Positions 13,429-22,348 of a stretch of 22,804 bases of DNA are shown piece by piece. Within the stretch, counting starts at the first letter, position 1, and each line of letters begins with the position of its first letter. Both the position numbers and the translations under genes were made by a program. The stretch spans positions 1-22,804 of the forward strand of contig JBEKLJ010000025.1 in the NCBI GenBank assembly GCA_050010255.1, in the 5' to 3' direction. Source of the DNA: JBEKLJ01 sp050010255. Its GTDB lineage: Bacteria; Acidobacteriota; Terriglobia; Bryobacterales; Bryobacteraceae. The notes beneath the pieces are model-generated. The model saw only the letters and a list, made by a program, of their open reading frames with translations, had not been told where the DNA came from and ran no database searches.

Positions 13429-14292
13429 ATGCACTATCCGGTGATGTTGAACGAGTCCCTGGAGTACCTCGCCGTGCGGCCCGAGGGGACCTACGTGGAC
13501 GCGACGGCGGGCCTGGGCGGTCACACCGGAGCGATCGCGCGGCGGCTGACGACGGGAAGGGTTCTGGCGCTCGACCGGGACGCCGAGTCGCTCGAGATCG
13601 CCGGCCGGAACACGGCCGAGTGGGCCGAGCGCATCCGCTACCGGCAGGCGCGCTTTTCGGAGCTGCCTCAGGCTCTGGCCGCCTGGGGCATTGCGAAGGT
13701 GGACGGCCTGCTGGCGGATTTGGGAGCCAGCCGGCTTCAACTGACCGAACCGGAACGCGGGTTTTCATTTGCGGCCAAGGGACCGCTGGACATGCGGATG
13801 GATCGCAGCCAGTCGCTGACGGCGGCCGATTTGGTCAATACGGGGAGCGAGAGAGAGCTCGCCGATCTGCTGTACCGATACGGCGAAGAAGGGAGGTGGC
13901 GGCACAGGATAGCCAGAGCGATTGTCGGGGCTCGGCCGATTCGCGACACGCTCCATTTGGCGCGCGTCGTCGAGGAGGCCAAGCCCCGCCTAAGCCGGCT
14001 GCACCCCGCCACCCAGACGTTCATGTCGTTGCGGCGTCGCGTGAATCTCGAGACCGAGGAGCTGGACGCATTGCTGCGTGTGGCGCCCGGCCTGGTCGCG
14101 AGCGGCGGCCGCATCGTCACGATCACCTTCATGTCGCTGGAGGACCGGCAGGTCAAGGAGGCTTTCCGGCGGCTGGCCGGAGAGAAGCGAGCGAGGATCC
14201 TGACCAAACACGTCCTCAGGCCGGGCCAGGAAGAGATTCGAGCCAATGCGGCCTCGCGAAGCGCGAAGCTGCGAGCCGTGGAGATCGAGTAG
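13429..14292 (+). CDS. rsmH: 16S rRNA (cytosine-1402-N4) methyltransferase RsmH
   Basis: This is a 287-residue protein starting at ATG 13429 with the family's typical first residues (MHYPVMLNESLEYL). Motifs in order: SAM-binding VDATAGLGGHTGAI (about 23-36), acidic LDRD (48-51), LADLGASRLQLTEPERGFSF (about 95-114), PLDMRMD (119-125), and later HPATQTFMSLRR and TFMSLEDRQVK. RsmH uses S-adenosylmethionine to methylate N4 of C1402 in the 30S P-site. Some positions differ from E. coli (GASRLQL for GVSSPQL, TFMSLED for SFHSLED), but core residues are kept and I see no reason to doubt activity. No clear Shine-Dalgarno precedes the ATG; with only nine bases after the mraZ stop, initiation may depend on mraZ translation. 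Also known as mraW. Confidence 0.95.
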   Translation: MHYPVMLNESLEYLAVRPEGTYVDATAGLGGHTGAIARRLTTGRVLALDRDAESLEIAGRNTAEWAERIRYRQARFSELPQALAAWGIAKVDGLLADLGASRLQLTEPERGFSFAAKGPLDMRMDRSQSLTAADLVNTGSERELADLLYRYGEEGRWRHRIARAIVGARPIRDTLHLARVVEEAKPRLSRLHPATQTFMSLRRRVNLETEELDALLRVAPGLVASGGRIVTITFMSLEDRQVKEAFRRLAGEKRARILTKHVLRPGQEEIRANAASRSAKLRAVEIE

Positions 14293-14305
14293 CGGAGGGA
14301 CGGGT

Positions 14306-14794
14306 ATGGCAACCCTAGCGGCGTTTTTCAGAAGAACCGAAGCGCAAGTAATGGCGGAGGCCGCCCCTGCGCGCGAGCGCGGGAACGTGGACGTGGACGC
14401 CTGGCGGCTGCGCCCGCTGCCGTGCGAGGACGTCTATCTCTACTCGAAGAAGATCGACAACAGCCGCGTCGTGCGGGAAGCCGACCCCGTTGCCGGAAGG
14501 AAAGCGTGGAAGAACGCCGCGAAGGGCGCCTGCGCCGCCGGTCTGCTGATTATGCTGATCATGCCCAAGGCGTTCGGCATGGTGGCGGGCTACCGCATCC
14601 ACCTGCTGGCGCGCGAGCACGAGCGGCTGGTGACCGAGAGGACCGAGCTCCAGCTCGCGGAGGCCCGTCTGCTCAGTCCGGAACGGCTCGAGCGGCTCGC
14701 CTGGGAGTACGGGCTTGTCAGCCCGGACACTAAGCACGTGGTCTTCATCAACCCGACGCCCGAGGACACGCTAGCGCTGCAGGTAACCAAGTAG
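14306..14794 (+). CDS. ftsL: FtsL-like divisome membrane protein
   Basis: This is a 162-residue protein starting at ATG 14306, with GGAGGGA at 14294-14300, 13 bases after the rsmH stop. It has an unusually long cytoplasmic N-terminus of about 70 residues, one membrane segment at about 73-97 (GACAAGLLIMLIMPKAFGMV), and a short periplasmic helix with heptad-like Leu/Ala spacing (IHLLAREHERLVTERTEL and LAEARLLSPERLERLAWEYG). This single-pass, coiled-coil layout at the rsmH-ftsI position is that of FtsL, which with FtsB and FtsQ activates the septal PBP and FtsW. Sequence conservation in FtsL is low, so the name rests on topology and position. Confidence 0.72.
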   Translation: MATLAAFFRRTEAQVMAEAAPARERGNVDVDAWRLRPLPCEDVYLYSKKIDNSRVVREADPVAGRKAWKNAAKGACAAGLLIMLIMPKAFGMVAGYRIHLLAREHERLVTERTELQLAEARLLSPERLERLAWEYGLVSPDTKHVVFINPTPEDTLALQVTK

Positions 14795-14846
14795 GAGGAC
14801 GGCGGCAAGCAGACGTCCAGGCAGTTACGGCGCGCGGAGGTTGACG

Positions 14847-16970
14847 GTGTTGGGGTGGCGGCGGGGCGAGGCGAAGAATCGGGACCGCGGCGGGCGCACC
14901 AGTGCCCGCCTGGTGGCCCTCGCGCTCATCGCGTGCCTCTGGGCGCTGGGAATTCTCATCCGCCTGGTCTATCTCCAGGTGGTCTCCTCCCGGATCTATC
15001 AGGAAGCGGCGGACAGTCAGCAACTGCGCGCCGTCCGCCTGGATGCGTCGCGAGGGGCGATTCTCGACCGCTGGGGCCACATCCTGGCGATGACCGCGCC
15101 GGTCGACAGCGTCGCCATCAATCCCCAACGGGTACCCGACCGGCCGCTGGCCGCTGGCATTCTGGCGCGCGTGCTGGGAGTGGACCAGCAGGAGCTGCTG
15201 GCGAAGATGGAGCGTGCCGTCGAGGAGGGCCGCCGGGCCAAGCGCGAGCACCGCAAGCCGCGCGGCAGCGGCTTCCTGTGGGTGAAGCGCAAGATCTCGC
15301 GGGCCGAGTCCGAGGCGCTGCGCAGCCTCCGGCTCGACTGGGTGGAGTTTCGCCAGGAGCCTCACCGGGATTATCCCGACGGTTCACTGGCCGGCCACGT
15401 GGTCGGGACGGTTGACTCTGAGGAACGCGGCGACCTGGGACTGGAGCGAAAACTGGAGCAGGAGCTCAGCGGGCGCCCCGGTCGAATGCGGGTGCTGACG
15501 GACGTGCTCGAGCGCGGGATCGAATCCCAGGTCACCCGGCCGGCCCAGCCCGGCAAGAACATCGTCCTCACCATCGACCAGCGGGTCCAGTTCCTGGTCG
15601 AGCGCGAGCTTCGGGCCGCCTGCGAGAAGTACAGCGCCGCCAGCGGCAGCGCCATCGTCATGAACCCCTACACGGGCGAGATCCTGGCGATGGCCAGCTA
15701 CCCGAGCTTCGATCCGAACCAGCGGCCGAAGCCCGGCGACAATCCCGCCGCCCGTTTCAACTACCCCGTTTCGGTGGCCTTCGAGCCGGGCTCGGTCTTC
15801 AAAATCATCACCGTGTCGGCGGCGCTGGAGACGACGGCGCTGCGGCCGGAGACCCCGATCAACTGCGGCGGCGGCACGCTGAACCTCTACGGCCGGATCA
15901 TCCACGAAGCCCGGCACGGCTACGGGACGCTCTCGGTGGCCGACGTGCTCGCCAAGTCGAGCAACATCGGCGCTATCCAGATCGGCCTGAAGGTGGGCGA
16001 GCGGAACCTGCTCGACTACGTCCGCCGCTTCGGCTTCGGCCGAAAGACCGGCATTCTGTTGCCGGCCGAGTCCCGGGGCATGGTTCGCGACCTGCGGTTG
16101 TGGGGGAAAAGCTCGATCGGCTCGGTGGCCATGGGCCATGAAGTGAGCACGACGACGCTGCAACTGGCGCAGGCCTGCTCGGTGATTGCCAGCGGCGGCG
16201 TGCTGGTCAAGCCCCGGTTGGTTCTCCAGAGGCAGCGGCCGGGCGGCAAGCCGGAGATCGAGCCGTCGGAGCCGCCGCAGCGCATCCTCAGACCCGAGAC
16301 CGCCATCACGATGCGGCAGATGATGGAGGGCGTCGTGCTCCACGGCACCGGGAGGGCGGCGCGGCTGGCGGGGTACACCGCCGGGGGCAAGACAGGCTCG
16401 GCGCAAATCTTCGACCCCGTGACGCGGCGCTATACGCACCTCTACAACGGCTCGTTCGTGGGCTTCGCGCCGGTCACGAACCCGACCATCGTCGTCGCCG
16501 TGACGCTGAACGGAGTGAAGCTGTTCGGCGGCATCGTGGCGGCGCCGGTGTTCCGCACCGTCGCCTCCGAGACGCTGCGCATGCTGCAAGTGCCCAAAGA
16601 CATCCCGGAGACCGAACCCGAGCCGCTCACCAACCCCGAGGAGGCCAACGACCTGGCCATTGCGGAGCTGAGCAACCCGCCTGAGGAGTTGGGCGTGACG
16701 GCGGAGGCCCTTCCGCCCCAGGCGCTACCGGCGCGGGCGTCCACGGCGGCGCCCTCCGCCTGGCCGGCCCCGGCGCAGGCCGCGAGGGTGACGGTCGGCG
16801 GGCCGCAGGTGCCCAACTTCGAGGGAAAGACCGTGCGCGCGGTGCTCGAGCAGGCGCTGGCAATGGGCGTCCAGGTGGACCCCATCGGCAGCGGCGTGGC
16901 GCGCGGGCAGACCCCGGCGGCCGGCAGCACTCTGAACCCCGGGGAGCGGGTGCGGGTGCTGTTCCGATGA
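14847..16970 (+). CDS. ftsI: division-specific transpeptidase (FtsI/PBP2x-like) with C-terminal PASTA domain
   Basis: This is a 707-residue class B penicillin-binding protein. I prefer GTG 14847, six bases after GGAGG (14836-14840); TTG 14841 touches the GGAGG. A single N-terminal TM helix lies at about 20-44 (ARLVALALIACLWALGILIR). Then come the dimerisation domain, with RGAILDRWGHILA, and the transpeptidase domain with all three active-site motifs: S316-VF-K319, S371-S-N373 and K515-T-G517. An Ala/Pro-rich linker at about 585-650 leads to one PASTA domain (VPNFEGKTVRAVLEQALAMG, then GSGVARGQTPAAGSTLNPGE). It cross-links septal peptidoglycan in the periplasm with FtsW. A PASTA domain is familiar from PBP2x/SpoVD and absent from E. 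coli FtsI. The stop overlaps the murE start as ATGA. Confidence 0.92.
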   Translation: MLGWRRGEAKNRDRGGRTSARLVALALIACLWALGILIRLVYLQVVSSRIYQEAADSQQLRAVRLDASRGAILDRWGHILAMTAPVDSVAINPQRVPDRPLAAGILARVLGVDQQELLAKMERAVEEGRRAKREHRKPRGSGFLWVKRKISRAESEALRSLRLDWVEFRQEPHRDYPDGSLAGHVVGTVDSEERGDLGLERKLEQELSGRPGRMRVLTDVLERGIESQVTRPAQPGKNIVLTIDQRVQFLVERELRAACEKYSAASGSAIVMNPYTGEILAMASYPSFDPNQRPKPGDNPAARFNYPVSVAFEPGSVFKIITVSAALETTALRPETPINCGGGTLNLYGRIIHEARHGYGTLSVADVLAKSSNIGAIQIGLKVGERNLLDYVRRFGFGRKTGILLPAESRGMVRDLRLWGKSSIGSVAMGHEVSTTTLQLAQACSVIASGGVLVKPRLVLQRQRPGGKPEIEPSEPPQRILRPETAITMRQMMEGVVLHGTGRAARLAGYTAGGKTGSAQIFDPVTRRYTHLYNGSFVGFAPVTNPTIVVAVTLNGVKLFGGIVAAPVFRTVASETLRMLQVPKDIPETEPEPLTNPEEANDLAIAELSNPPEELGVTAEALPPQALPARASTAAPSAWPAPAQAARVTVGGPQVPNFEGKTVRAVLEQALAMGVQVDPIGSGVARGQTPAAGSTLNPGERVRVLFR

Positions 16971-18451
16971 AGACGATCGAGGAGGTTCTCACCGGCGTGC
17001 CGCTGGCCTCTCCGCTGCCGGAGGCGCTCGCCGGCGCGCGCGTGGCGGACCTGGCCTACGACTCGCGCCAGGTCTCCGGCGGCTTCCTGTTCTTCGCCTT
17101 CCCGGGCGCGCGGGCTGACGGGCGCGCCTTCGCCGGCCAGGCCATCGAGCGGGGCGCCCTGGCGGTGGTGAGCGACTCGGCGGCGGAGGCAGGCTTCGCG
17201 GGCGCCTGGATTCAGGTGGCGCACGGCCGCCGGGCGCTGGCGCTGGCCGCGCGGAACTTCTTCGAACGTCCCGACGAGCGGCTGGTCCTCACCGGCATCA
17301 CCGGCACGAACGGCAAGACCACCACGTCGTACCTGCTGGACTCGATCCTGCGCGCGGCCGGCCACACCACCGCGCTGGTCGGCACGATCGAGCACCGCCT
17401 GGCGGGAAAAGCCATCCGCGCGGTGAACACCACGCCGGAGTCGCTCGACCTGTTCCGCCTGTTCCACGATCTGGAGGAGGCCGGCGGCAGCCATGCCACA
17501 ATGGAAGTGTCCTCCCACGCGCTCGCGCTCGGACGGGCGTACGGGATTCGGTTCCACACCGCGGTATTCACGAACTTGACGCGCGACCACCTGGATTTTC
17601 ACCACACCATGGAGGACTACTTCGCCGCCAAGCGCTTGCTGTTCGCAGGGGCGGGCGCTGCACCCCCGGCCTTCGCCGTCATCAACCACGACGATCCCTA
17701 CGGCCGCACGATCGAAGCCGCGGGCGCGAGCGAGCTGATCAGCTACGGCATCGAGAACGGCGCGGCGCGCGCCGGCGGAATCCACTCCGGCTTCGACGGG
17801 CTGCGCCTGGAGGTGCACTACGGCGGCGAGAAGTTCCCGCTGAGCTCTCCCTTGCCCGGCCGCATGAACGTCTACAACATTCTGGCGGCGTGGTGCGCCG
17901 CGCGCACCCAGAGCATCGATGCGGACACGATCGCGCGCGGAATCGCCGAGTGCCGCGCCGTGCCGGGCCGGTTCGAACGGGTGAACGAGGGCCAGCCGTT
18001 CCTGGTGGTAGTGGACTACGCGCACACGGACGACGCGCTGAGAAACGCGATCTCGGTGGCGCGGGGGCTGAACCCGGCGCGGGTCATTACGGTGTTCGGC
18101 TGCGGCGGCGACCGCGACCGCACCAAGCGCCCGCTGATGGGCGAGGCGGCGGCCGAGCTGAGCGACTTCGTCGTGCTCACTTCGGACAACCCGCGCTCCG
18201 AGGACCCGCTGGCCATCATCAATGACGCGCTGGTGGGCCTGTGGCGGCACGACACGCCGCACATCGCCGAGCCGGACCGCGAGAAGGCCATCCGGCTGGC
18301 CGTCGGGCGGGCGCAGCCCGGCGACATCGTCATCATCGCCGGTAAGGGGCACGAGACCTATCAGACCCTGAAGGACCGCACGGTGCCGTTCGACGACCGC
18401 GAGGTGGCGCGCCGGGCGCTGCGCAGTCTGGGCTACGAGGCCAAGCCGTGA
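16967..18451 (+). CDS. murE: UDP-MurNAc-L-Ala-D-Glu:meso-diaminopimelate ligase MurE
   Basis: This is a 494-residue cytoplasmic ligase. ATG 16967 overlaps the preceding stop by four bases. The Mur-ligase layout is complete: an N-terminal UDP-substrate domain (YDSRQVSGGFLFFAFPGARA), the ATP loop GITGTNGKTTT (about 110-120), TTPESLDL, MEVSSHALALGR, TNLTRDHLDFH, and the carbamylated lysine region YFAAKRLLF (K222). The C-terminal domain contains DNPR at 407-410. DNPR is the signature for meso-diaminopimelate selection, as opposed to lysine-type enzymes, so the cell wall should be DAP-type. The enzyme adds the third stem residue using ATP. The stop overlaps murF as GTGA. Confidence 0.96.
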   Translation: MKTIEEVLTGVPLASPLPEALAGARVADLAYDSRQVSGGFLFFAFPGARADGRAFAGQAIERGALAVVSDSAAEAGFAGAWIQVAHGRRALALAARNFFERPDERLVLTGITGTNGKTTTSYLLDSILRAAGHTTALVGTIEHRLAGKAIRAVNTTPESLDLFRLFHDLEEAGGSHATMEVSSHALALGRAYGIRFHTAVFTNLTRDHLDFHHTMEDYFAAKRLLFAGAGAAPPAFAVINHDDPYGRTIEAAGASELISYGIENGAARAGGIHSGFDGLRLEVHYGGEKFPLSSPLPGRMNVYNILAAWCAARTQSIDADTIARGIAECRAVPGRFERVNEGQPFLVVVDYAHTDDALRNAISVARGLNPARVITVFGCGGDRDRTKRPLMGEAAAELSDFVVLTSDNPRSEDPLAIINDALVGLWRHDTPHIAEPDREKAIRLAVGRAQPGDIVIIAGKGHETYQTLKDRTVPFDDREVARRALRSLGYEAKP

Positions 18452-19788
18452 CCTTCGACCTCCAGGACGTCGCGCGCGCCATCTCGGCCGAGCCGCCCGA
18501 GGCCGGCGGCCCGGTCACCGGCTACAGCATCGATTCGCGCACCCTCGAGCCGGGGAGCCTCTTCTTCGCCCTGCGCGGGCCGAGCCACGACGGCCATGAT
18601 TACATCGAAGCCGCCTTCGAGCGAGGCGCCGCCGCCGCCGTGGCCGAGCACCCGGTGAGCGCTTGGGCGCCCGTGCTGGTGGCGCCCGACGCACGGCGCG
18701 CACTCGAGCAACTGGCCGTTTGGGCGCGCGGCAGGTGGAGCGGCGAGGTGGTCGCGGTGACCGGCAGCGCGGGGAAGACCACGGTGAAAGAGATCATCGC
18801 CGCCCTGCTGGGGGTCGAGATGCCCGTGGGCAAGACGGATGGGAATCTCAACAACCACCTCGGCGTGCCGCTGTCCATCCTCCGGCTTCCCGCCAGCGCC
18901 AGGGTCGCCGTGATCGAGATCGGCATGAACCACCCGGGCGAGATCCGCCGCCTGGCCTGGATGGCGCGTCCCCAGGTGGGCGTGGTGACCAATGTGGGTT
19001 TGGCGCACGCGGAGTTCTTCGAGTCGGCCGACGAGGTGGCGCTGGCCAAGCGCGAGCTGATCGAGGCGCTCCCGCCCGACGGCATTGCGGTTCTGAACGC
19101 CGACGATCCGCGCGTGGCGCGGTTCGCTGAGGTCCACCCCGGCCGCAGCATCACCTTCGGATTCCAGGAATCAGCCGACGTGCATCCGGAAGAGGTCGAG
19201 ATGGGCCCGGAGGGGGTCCGCATCCGCGTGGGCGGGACGGACTTCAGCAGCCGCCTGGCCGGCCGCCACGGGGTGTTGAACCTGCTGGCGGGGCTGGCGG
19301 TGGCGCGCGTGTTCGGCATCGCCACCCCACGGCTGCGCGAAGCCGTGGCCGCCCTGGCCCCCCCGGCGATGCGCGGCGAGCGGCTCACGCACAACGGCGT
19401 AACCATTCTGAACGATTGCTACAACTCCAACCCGGAGGCCGTCCGTTCGATGCTGGACCTGCTCCGGGACTGGCCGGCACGGCGGCGTTTTGCCGTGCTC
19501 GGGGAGATGCTCGAACTCGGCCGCTGGGCCGAAACTTTGCACCGGGATATAGGTCGCTATGCTGTCCGGTGCGGAATTGACGTGCTCGTTGGGATTCGCG
19601 GCGCCGCCCGCCACATGGTCGATTCAGCTATTCGGTCAGGGTTGCGCGCCGACGCCGCGTTCTTTTTCGACGAGCCCGCCGAGGCCGGGGAGTTCCTGCG
19701 CGGGCTCGCCCTAGCCGGCGACGCAGTGCTCTTCAAAGGCTCGCGCGGCACCCAGGTCGAGAAGGCCCTGGAGAGGTTTCTCGAGTAG
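18448..19788 (+). CDS. murF: UDP-MurNAc-tripeptide:D-Ala-D-Ala ligase MurF
   Basis: This is a 446-residue protein starting at GTG 18448, overlapping the murE stop by four bases. Motifs: the N-terminal YSIDSRTLEPGSLFFALRG (about 26-44), the ATP loop VTGSAGKTTVKE (about 104-115), GNLNNHLGVPLSIL (132-145), IEIGMNHPGEI, the region around ALAKRELIEAL, and the MurF-typical NDCYNSNPEAVRSMLDLL in the C-terminal half. It adds D-Ala-D-Ala to the UDP-MurNAc-tripeptide in the cytoplasm, completing the pentapeptide that MraY uses next. Length and motif order are normal. The overlapping start and lack of a strong own ribosome-binding site point to coupling with murE. Confidence 0.95.
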   Translation: MTFDLQDVARAISAEPPEAGGPVTGYSIDSRTLEPGSLFFALRGPSHDGHDYIEAAFERGAAAAVAEHPVSAWAPVLVAPDARRALEQLAVWARGRWSGEVVAVTGSAGKTTVKEIIAALLGVEMPVGKTDGNLNNHLGVPLSILRLPASARVAVIEIGMNHPGEIRRLAWMARPQVGVVTNVGLAHAEFFESADEVALAKRELIEALPPDGIAVLNADDPRVARFAEVHPGRSITFGFQESADVHPEEVEMGPEGVRIRVGGTDFSSRLAGRHGVLNLLAGLAVARVFGIATPRLREAVAALAPPAMRGERLTHNGVTILNDCYNSNPEAVRSMLDLLRDWPARRRFAVLGEMLELGRWAETLHRDIGRYAVRCGIDVLVGIRGAARHMVDSAIRSGLRADAAFFFDEPAEAGEFLRGLALAGDAVLFKGSRGTQVEKALERFLE

Positions 19789-19794
19789 GATTCG

Positions 19795-20931
19795 ATGCTC
19801 TATTGGCTCTTATACGAACAGCTTTACCGCTACTTCAGCCCGTTTCGGGTCTTTCGGTTCATCACCTTCCGCACGGCCTTCGCCAGCCTGACGGCGCTGT
19901 TCCTGTGCCTGGTGCTCGGTCCCTGGCTGATCCGCAAGCTGCGCGAGTTCCAAATCGGGCAGCACATTCGCGAAGAAGGGCCGAAATCGCACCAGAAGAA
20001 AGCCGGCACGCCGACCATGGGCGGAGTGCTGATCCTGATCTCGATCGTGGCGCCGACGCTGCTCTGGGCGAACCTCACCAACCCTTACGTCTGGGTCGCG
20101 CTGTTTGCCATCGTAGCTTTCGGCGCCATCGGCTTCTGGGACGATTACGCCAAGCTCCGCCGCCACCAGAACCTCGGCATCACCGCCCGGCGGAAGTTCG
20201 CCGCGCAGTGCCTGGTGGCGATCGGGGTGGGCGCCTTCCTGCTGTTGCTGAAGGCGCACGGCGCCTACGCGACGGGCATGAACGTGCCGTTTTTCAAGTC
20301 GTTCCGCCCCAGCTTGGTGATCGACTCGCTGGCCGGCAACCCGTTCACCTGGGTGTTCGCCTTCCTGTTCTTCTTTGCATTCCTGATCCTGGTGATCGTC
20401 GGCAGCTCGAACGCGGTGAACCTGACCGACGGCCTGGACGGCCTGGCGATCGGCCTGATGATCATCGCCTCCGGCGCGATGACCGTTCTCACCTACACCA
20501 GCGGCCACGCGGAGTTCGCCAAGTACCTGGACTTGGCCCGGCTTCCCGGAGCGGGCGAGCTGGCCATTTTCTGCGGCGCCATGACGGGCGCCTCGCTGGG
20601 CTTCCTCTGGTATAATGCCCACCCGGCCGAGATCTTCATGGGCGACGTGGGATCGCTGGCGCTGGGCGGCAGCATGGGCGTGGTCGCCGTGCTCATCAAG
20701 CAGGAGATCCTGCTGCTGTTCATCGGCGGGGTCTTCGTGGTGGAGGCGCTCTCGGTCATCCTCCAGGTGGCCAGCTACAAGCTGCGGGGCGGGAAGCGCA
20801 TTTTCAAGATGGCGCCGCTGCACCATCACTTCGAGGCGCTGGGCTGGGCCGAATCGAGGATCATCGTCCGGTTCTGGATCGCCGGCCTGGTGATGGCGCT
20901 GTTCGCGCTGACCACGCTGAAGCTGAGGTGA
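19795..20931 (+). CDS. mraY: phospho-MurNAc-pentapeptide transferase MraY
   Basis: This is a 378-residue polytopic membrane enzyme starting at ATG 19795, six bases after the murF stop; AGGA overlaps that stop. About ten TM segments are evident. Family motifs: KSHQKKAGTPTMGG (about 64-77), FWDDYAKLRRHQNLG (D116, D117), SSNAVNLTDGLDGLA (about 204-218), NAHPAEIFMGDVGSLALGG (about 274-292, D284), and KMAPLHHHFE with the HHH at 343-345. These carry the Mg2+ and nucleotide-binding residues. The enzyme moves phospho-MurNAc-pentapeptide from UDP to undecaprenyl phosphate, forming lipid I. All key residues are present. Confidence 0.97.
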   Translation: MLYWLLYEQLYRYFSPFRVFRFITFRTAFASLTALFLCLVLGPWLIRKLREFQIGQHIREEGPKSHQKKAGTPTMGGVLILISIVAPTLLWANLTNPYVWVALFAIVAFGAIGFWDDYAKLRRHQNLGITARRKFAAQCLVAIGVGAFLLLLKAHGAYATGMNVPFFKSFRPSLVIDSLAGNPFTWVFAFLFFFAFLILVIVGSSNAVNLTDGLDGLAIGLMIIASGAMTVLTYTSGHAEFAKYLDLARLPGAGELAIFCGAMTGASLGFLWYNAHPAEIFMGDVGSLALGGSMGVVAVLIKQEILLLFIGGVFVVEALSVILQVASYKLRGGKRIFKMAPLHHHFEALGWAESRIIVRFWIAGLVMALFALTTLKLR

Positions 20932-20981
20932 AAGCAACTGGGCCGCGACCGTAAGGGAGCGGAGGTTTTGAGGTTCTAACG

Positions 20982-22319
20982 TTGGATTTGGAAGGTCGCA
21001 ACATCGTGGTCGTGGGCCTGGCGCAGTCCGGGCTGGCCGCCGTCGAGTTCCTGGCGGGCCGGGGCGCGTGCGTGCGCGCGGTGGACGCCAAGGCGCTCGA
21101 GGAACTCCCCCAGGCCCGCGAGGCGCTGGAGCGGCTGGGAGTGCCTTTCCAGCCGCAGTCGCCGGAAGCGTTCGAGGACGCCGGCCTCATCATCATCGCG
21201 CCCGGCGTTCCGGCGGACCTGCCCGAGCTGGAGGCCGCCCGGGCGCGCGGCGTCCCGGTCCTTGGCGACGTGGAGCTGGCTGGGCGCTTCCTCCAGGGCC
21301 CGACCATCGGAATCACCGGGGCGAACGGAAAGACGACCACCACCGCGCTGATCGGCCACATCCTGGCCCAGTGCGGCATCCCCGCGCAGGTGGGCGGCAA
21401 TATCGGCAAACCGGTGACGGGGATGATCGCCAGCTCGCGAGCCGGCCAGTGGAACGTGCTGGAGCTCTCCAGCTTCCAACTGGAGACCATAGAGCGCTTC
21501 CGCGCCCGCATCGCGGTGTGCCTCAACGTGACGCCGGACCACCTGGACCGGCACCGCACCTTCGAGAACTACGCCGGCGCCAAGGCGCGGCTGTTCGAGA
21601 CGCAGGAGCCGGGCGATTTCGCGGTGCTCAACCTGGACGACGCCGTCTGCCGCGACTATGCCCGCCGCACGCGCGCGAGCCTGCTGTGGTTCAGCTCGGC
21701 CGGCGCGGCCGGCTCCGGCATCCGCGCGGATCAGAGACAGGTCTGCCACGACGGCCAGCCGTTCCTGGAGATCGCCGACATCCCGCTGCGCGGGCGGCAC
21801 AACGTCGAGAACGTCATGGCGGCGGCCGGCGCGGCGCACCTGGCCGGCGCCCGGTTCGAGGGAATCGCCGCCGCGGTCAAGACCTTCCCCGGCGTGGAGC
21901 ACCGCATCGAGTTCGTGCGCCGGGTGAGCGGGATCGACTTCTACAACGACTCGAAGGCCACCAACGTGGACGCGGCCCTGAAGTCCGTCGAGGCCTTCGA
22001 GGGACCGCTGTGGATCATTTTGGGCGGCAAGGACAAGGGCAGCGACTACACCCCGCTGGCCGGGCGGCTGGCCGGGAAGGCGCGGGCCGCGCTGCTGGTG
22101 GGGGCGGCGGCGGCGAAGATCCGCTCGCAGCTTGCCGGACAGGTGCGGCTGATCGACGCCGGCACCATCGCGGAGGCCGTCGGCCGGGCCTACTCCGAGG
22201 CCCTGCCGGGCGACACCATCCTGCTGGCGCCGGCCTGCGCCAGCTTCGACCAGTTCCAGAGCTACGAGCATCGGGGGAGAGTGTTCAAAGAGTTGGTGGG
22301 AGGTCTGAAGCCGAAGTGA
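20982..22319 (+). CDS. murD: UDP-MurNAc-L-Ala:D-glutamate ligase MurD
   Basis: This is a 445-residue protein. The start is TTG 20982, with GAGG at 20970-20973 eight bases before it; translation from there gives MDLEGRNIVVVGLAQSGLAA, the expected Rossmann-like N-terminus. Further motifs: the ATP loop GITGANGKTTTTALIG (about 110-125), GGNIGKP, LELSSFQLETIERF, LNVTPDHLDRH, the RGRHNVENVMAAAGA segment, FYNDSKATNVDAALK, ILGGKDKGSDYTPL, and the C-terminal LLAPACASFDQFQSYEHRG. MurD adds D-glutamate to UDP-MurNAc-L-Ala. The gene follows mraY after a 50-base gap, the longest inside this dcw cluster, which contains two Shine-Dalgarno-like stretches. TTG may lower initiation. Confidence 0.95.
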   Translation: MDLEGRNIVVVGLAQSGLAAVEFLAGRGACVRAVDAKALEELPQAREALERLGVPFQPQSPEAFEDAGLIIIAPGVPADLPELEAARARGVPVLGDVELAGRFLQGPTIGITGANGKTTTTALIGHILAQCGIPAQVGGNIGKPVTGMIASSRAGQWNVLELSSFQLETIERFRARIAVCLNVTPDHLDRHRTFENYAGAKARLFETQEPGDFAVLNLDDAVCRDYARRTRASLLWFSSAGAAGSGIRADQRQVCHDGQPFLEIADIPLRGRHNVENVMAAAGAAHLAGARFEGIAAAVKTFPGVEHRIEFVRRVSGIDFYNDSKATNVDAALKSVEAFEGPLWIILGGKDKGSDYTPLAGRLAGKARAALLVGAAAAKIRSQLAGQVRLIDAGTIAEAVGRAYSEALPGDTILLAPACASFDQFQSYEHRGRVFKELVGGLKPK

Positions 22320-22348
22320 TTCAAGACCGCCCCGAGGGCTGATCTCAC

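Noticed and set aside
16442..18352. 636-codon minus-strand open frame opposite murE and the PBP 3' end
   Set aside because: It is the antisense shadow of well-supported genes with complete motifs; high GC produces long antisense frames, and its translation is low-complexity Arg/Gly/Val-rich with no domain.
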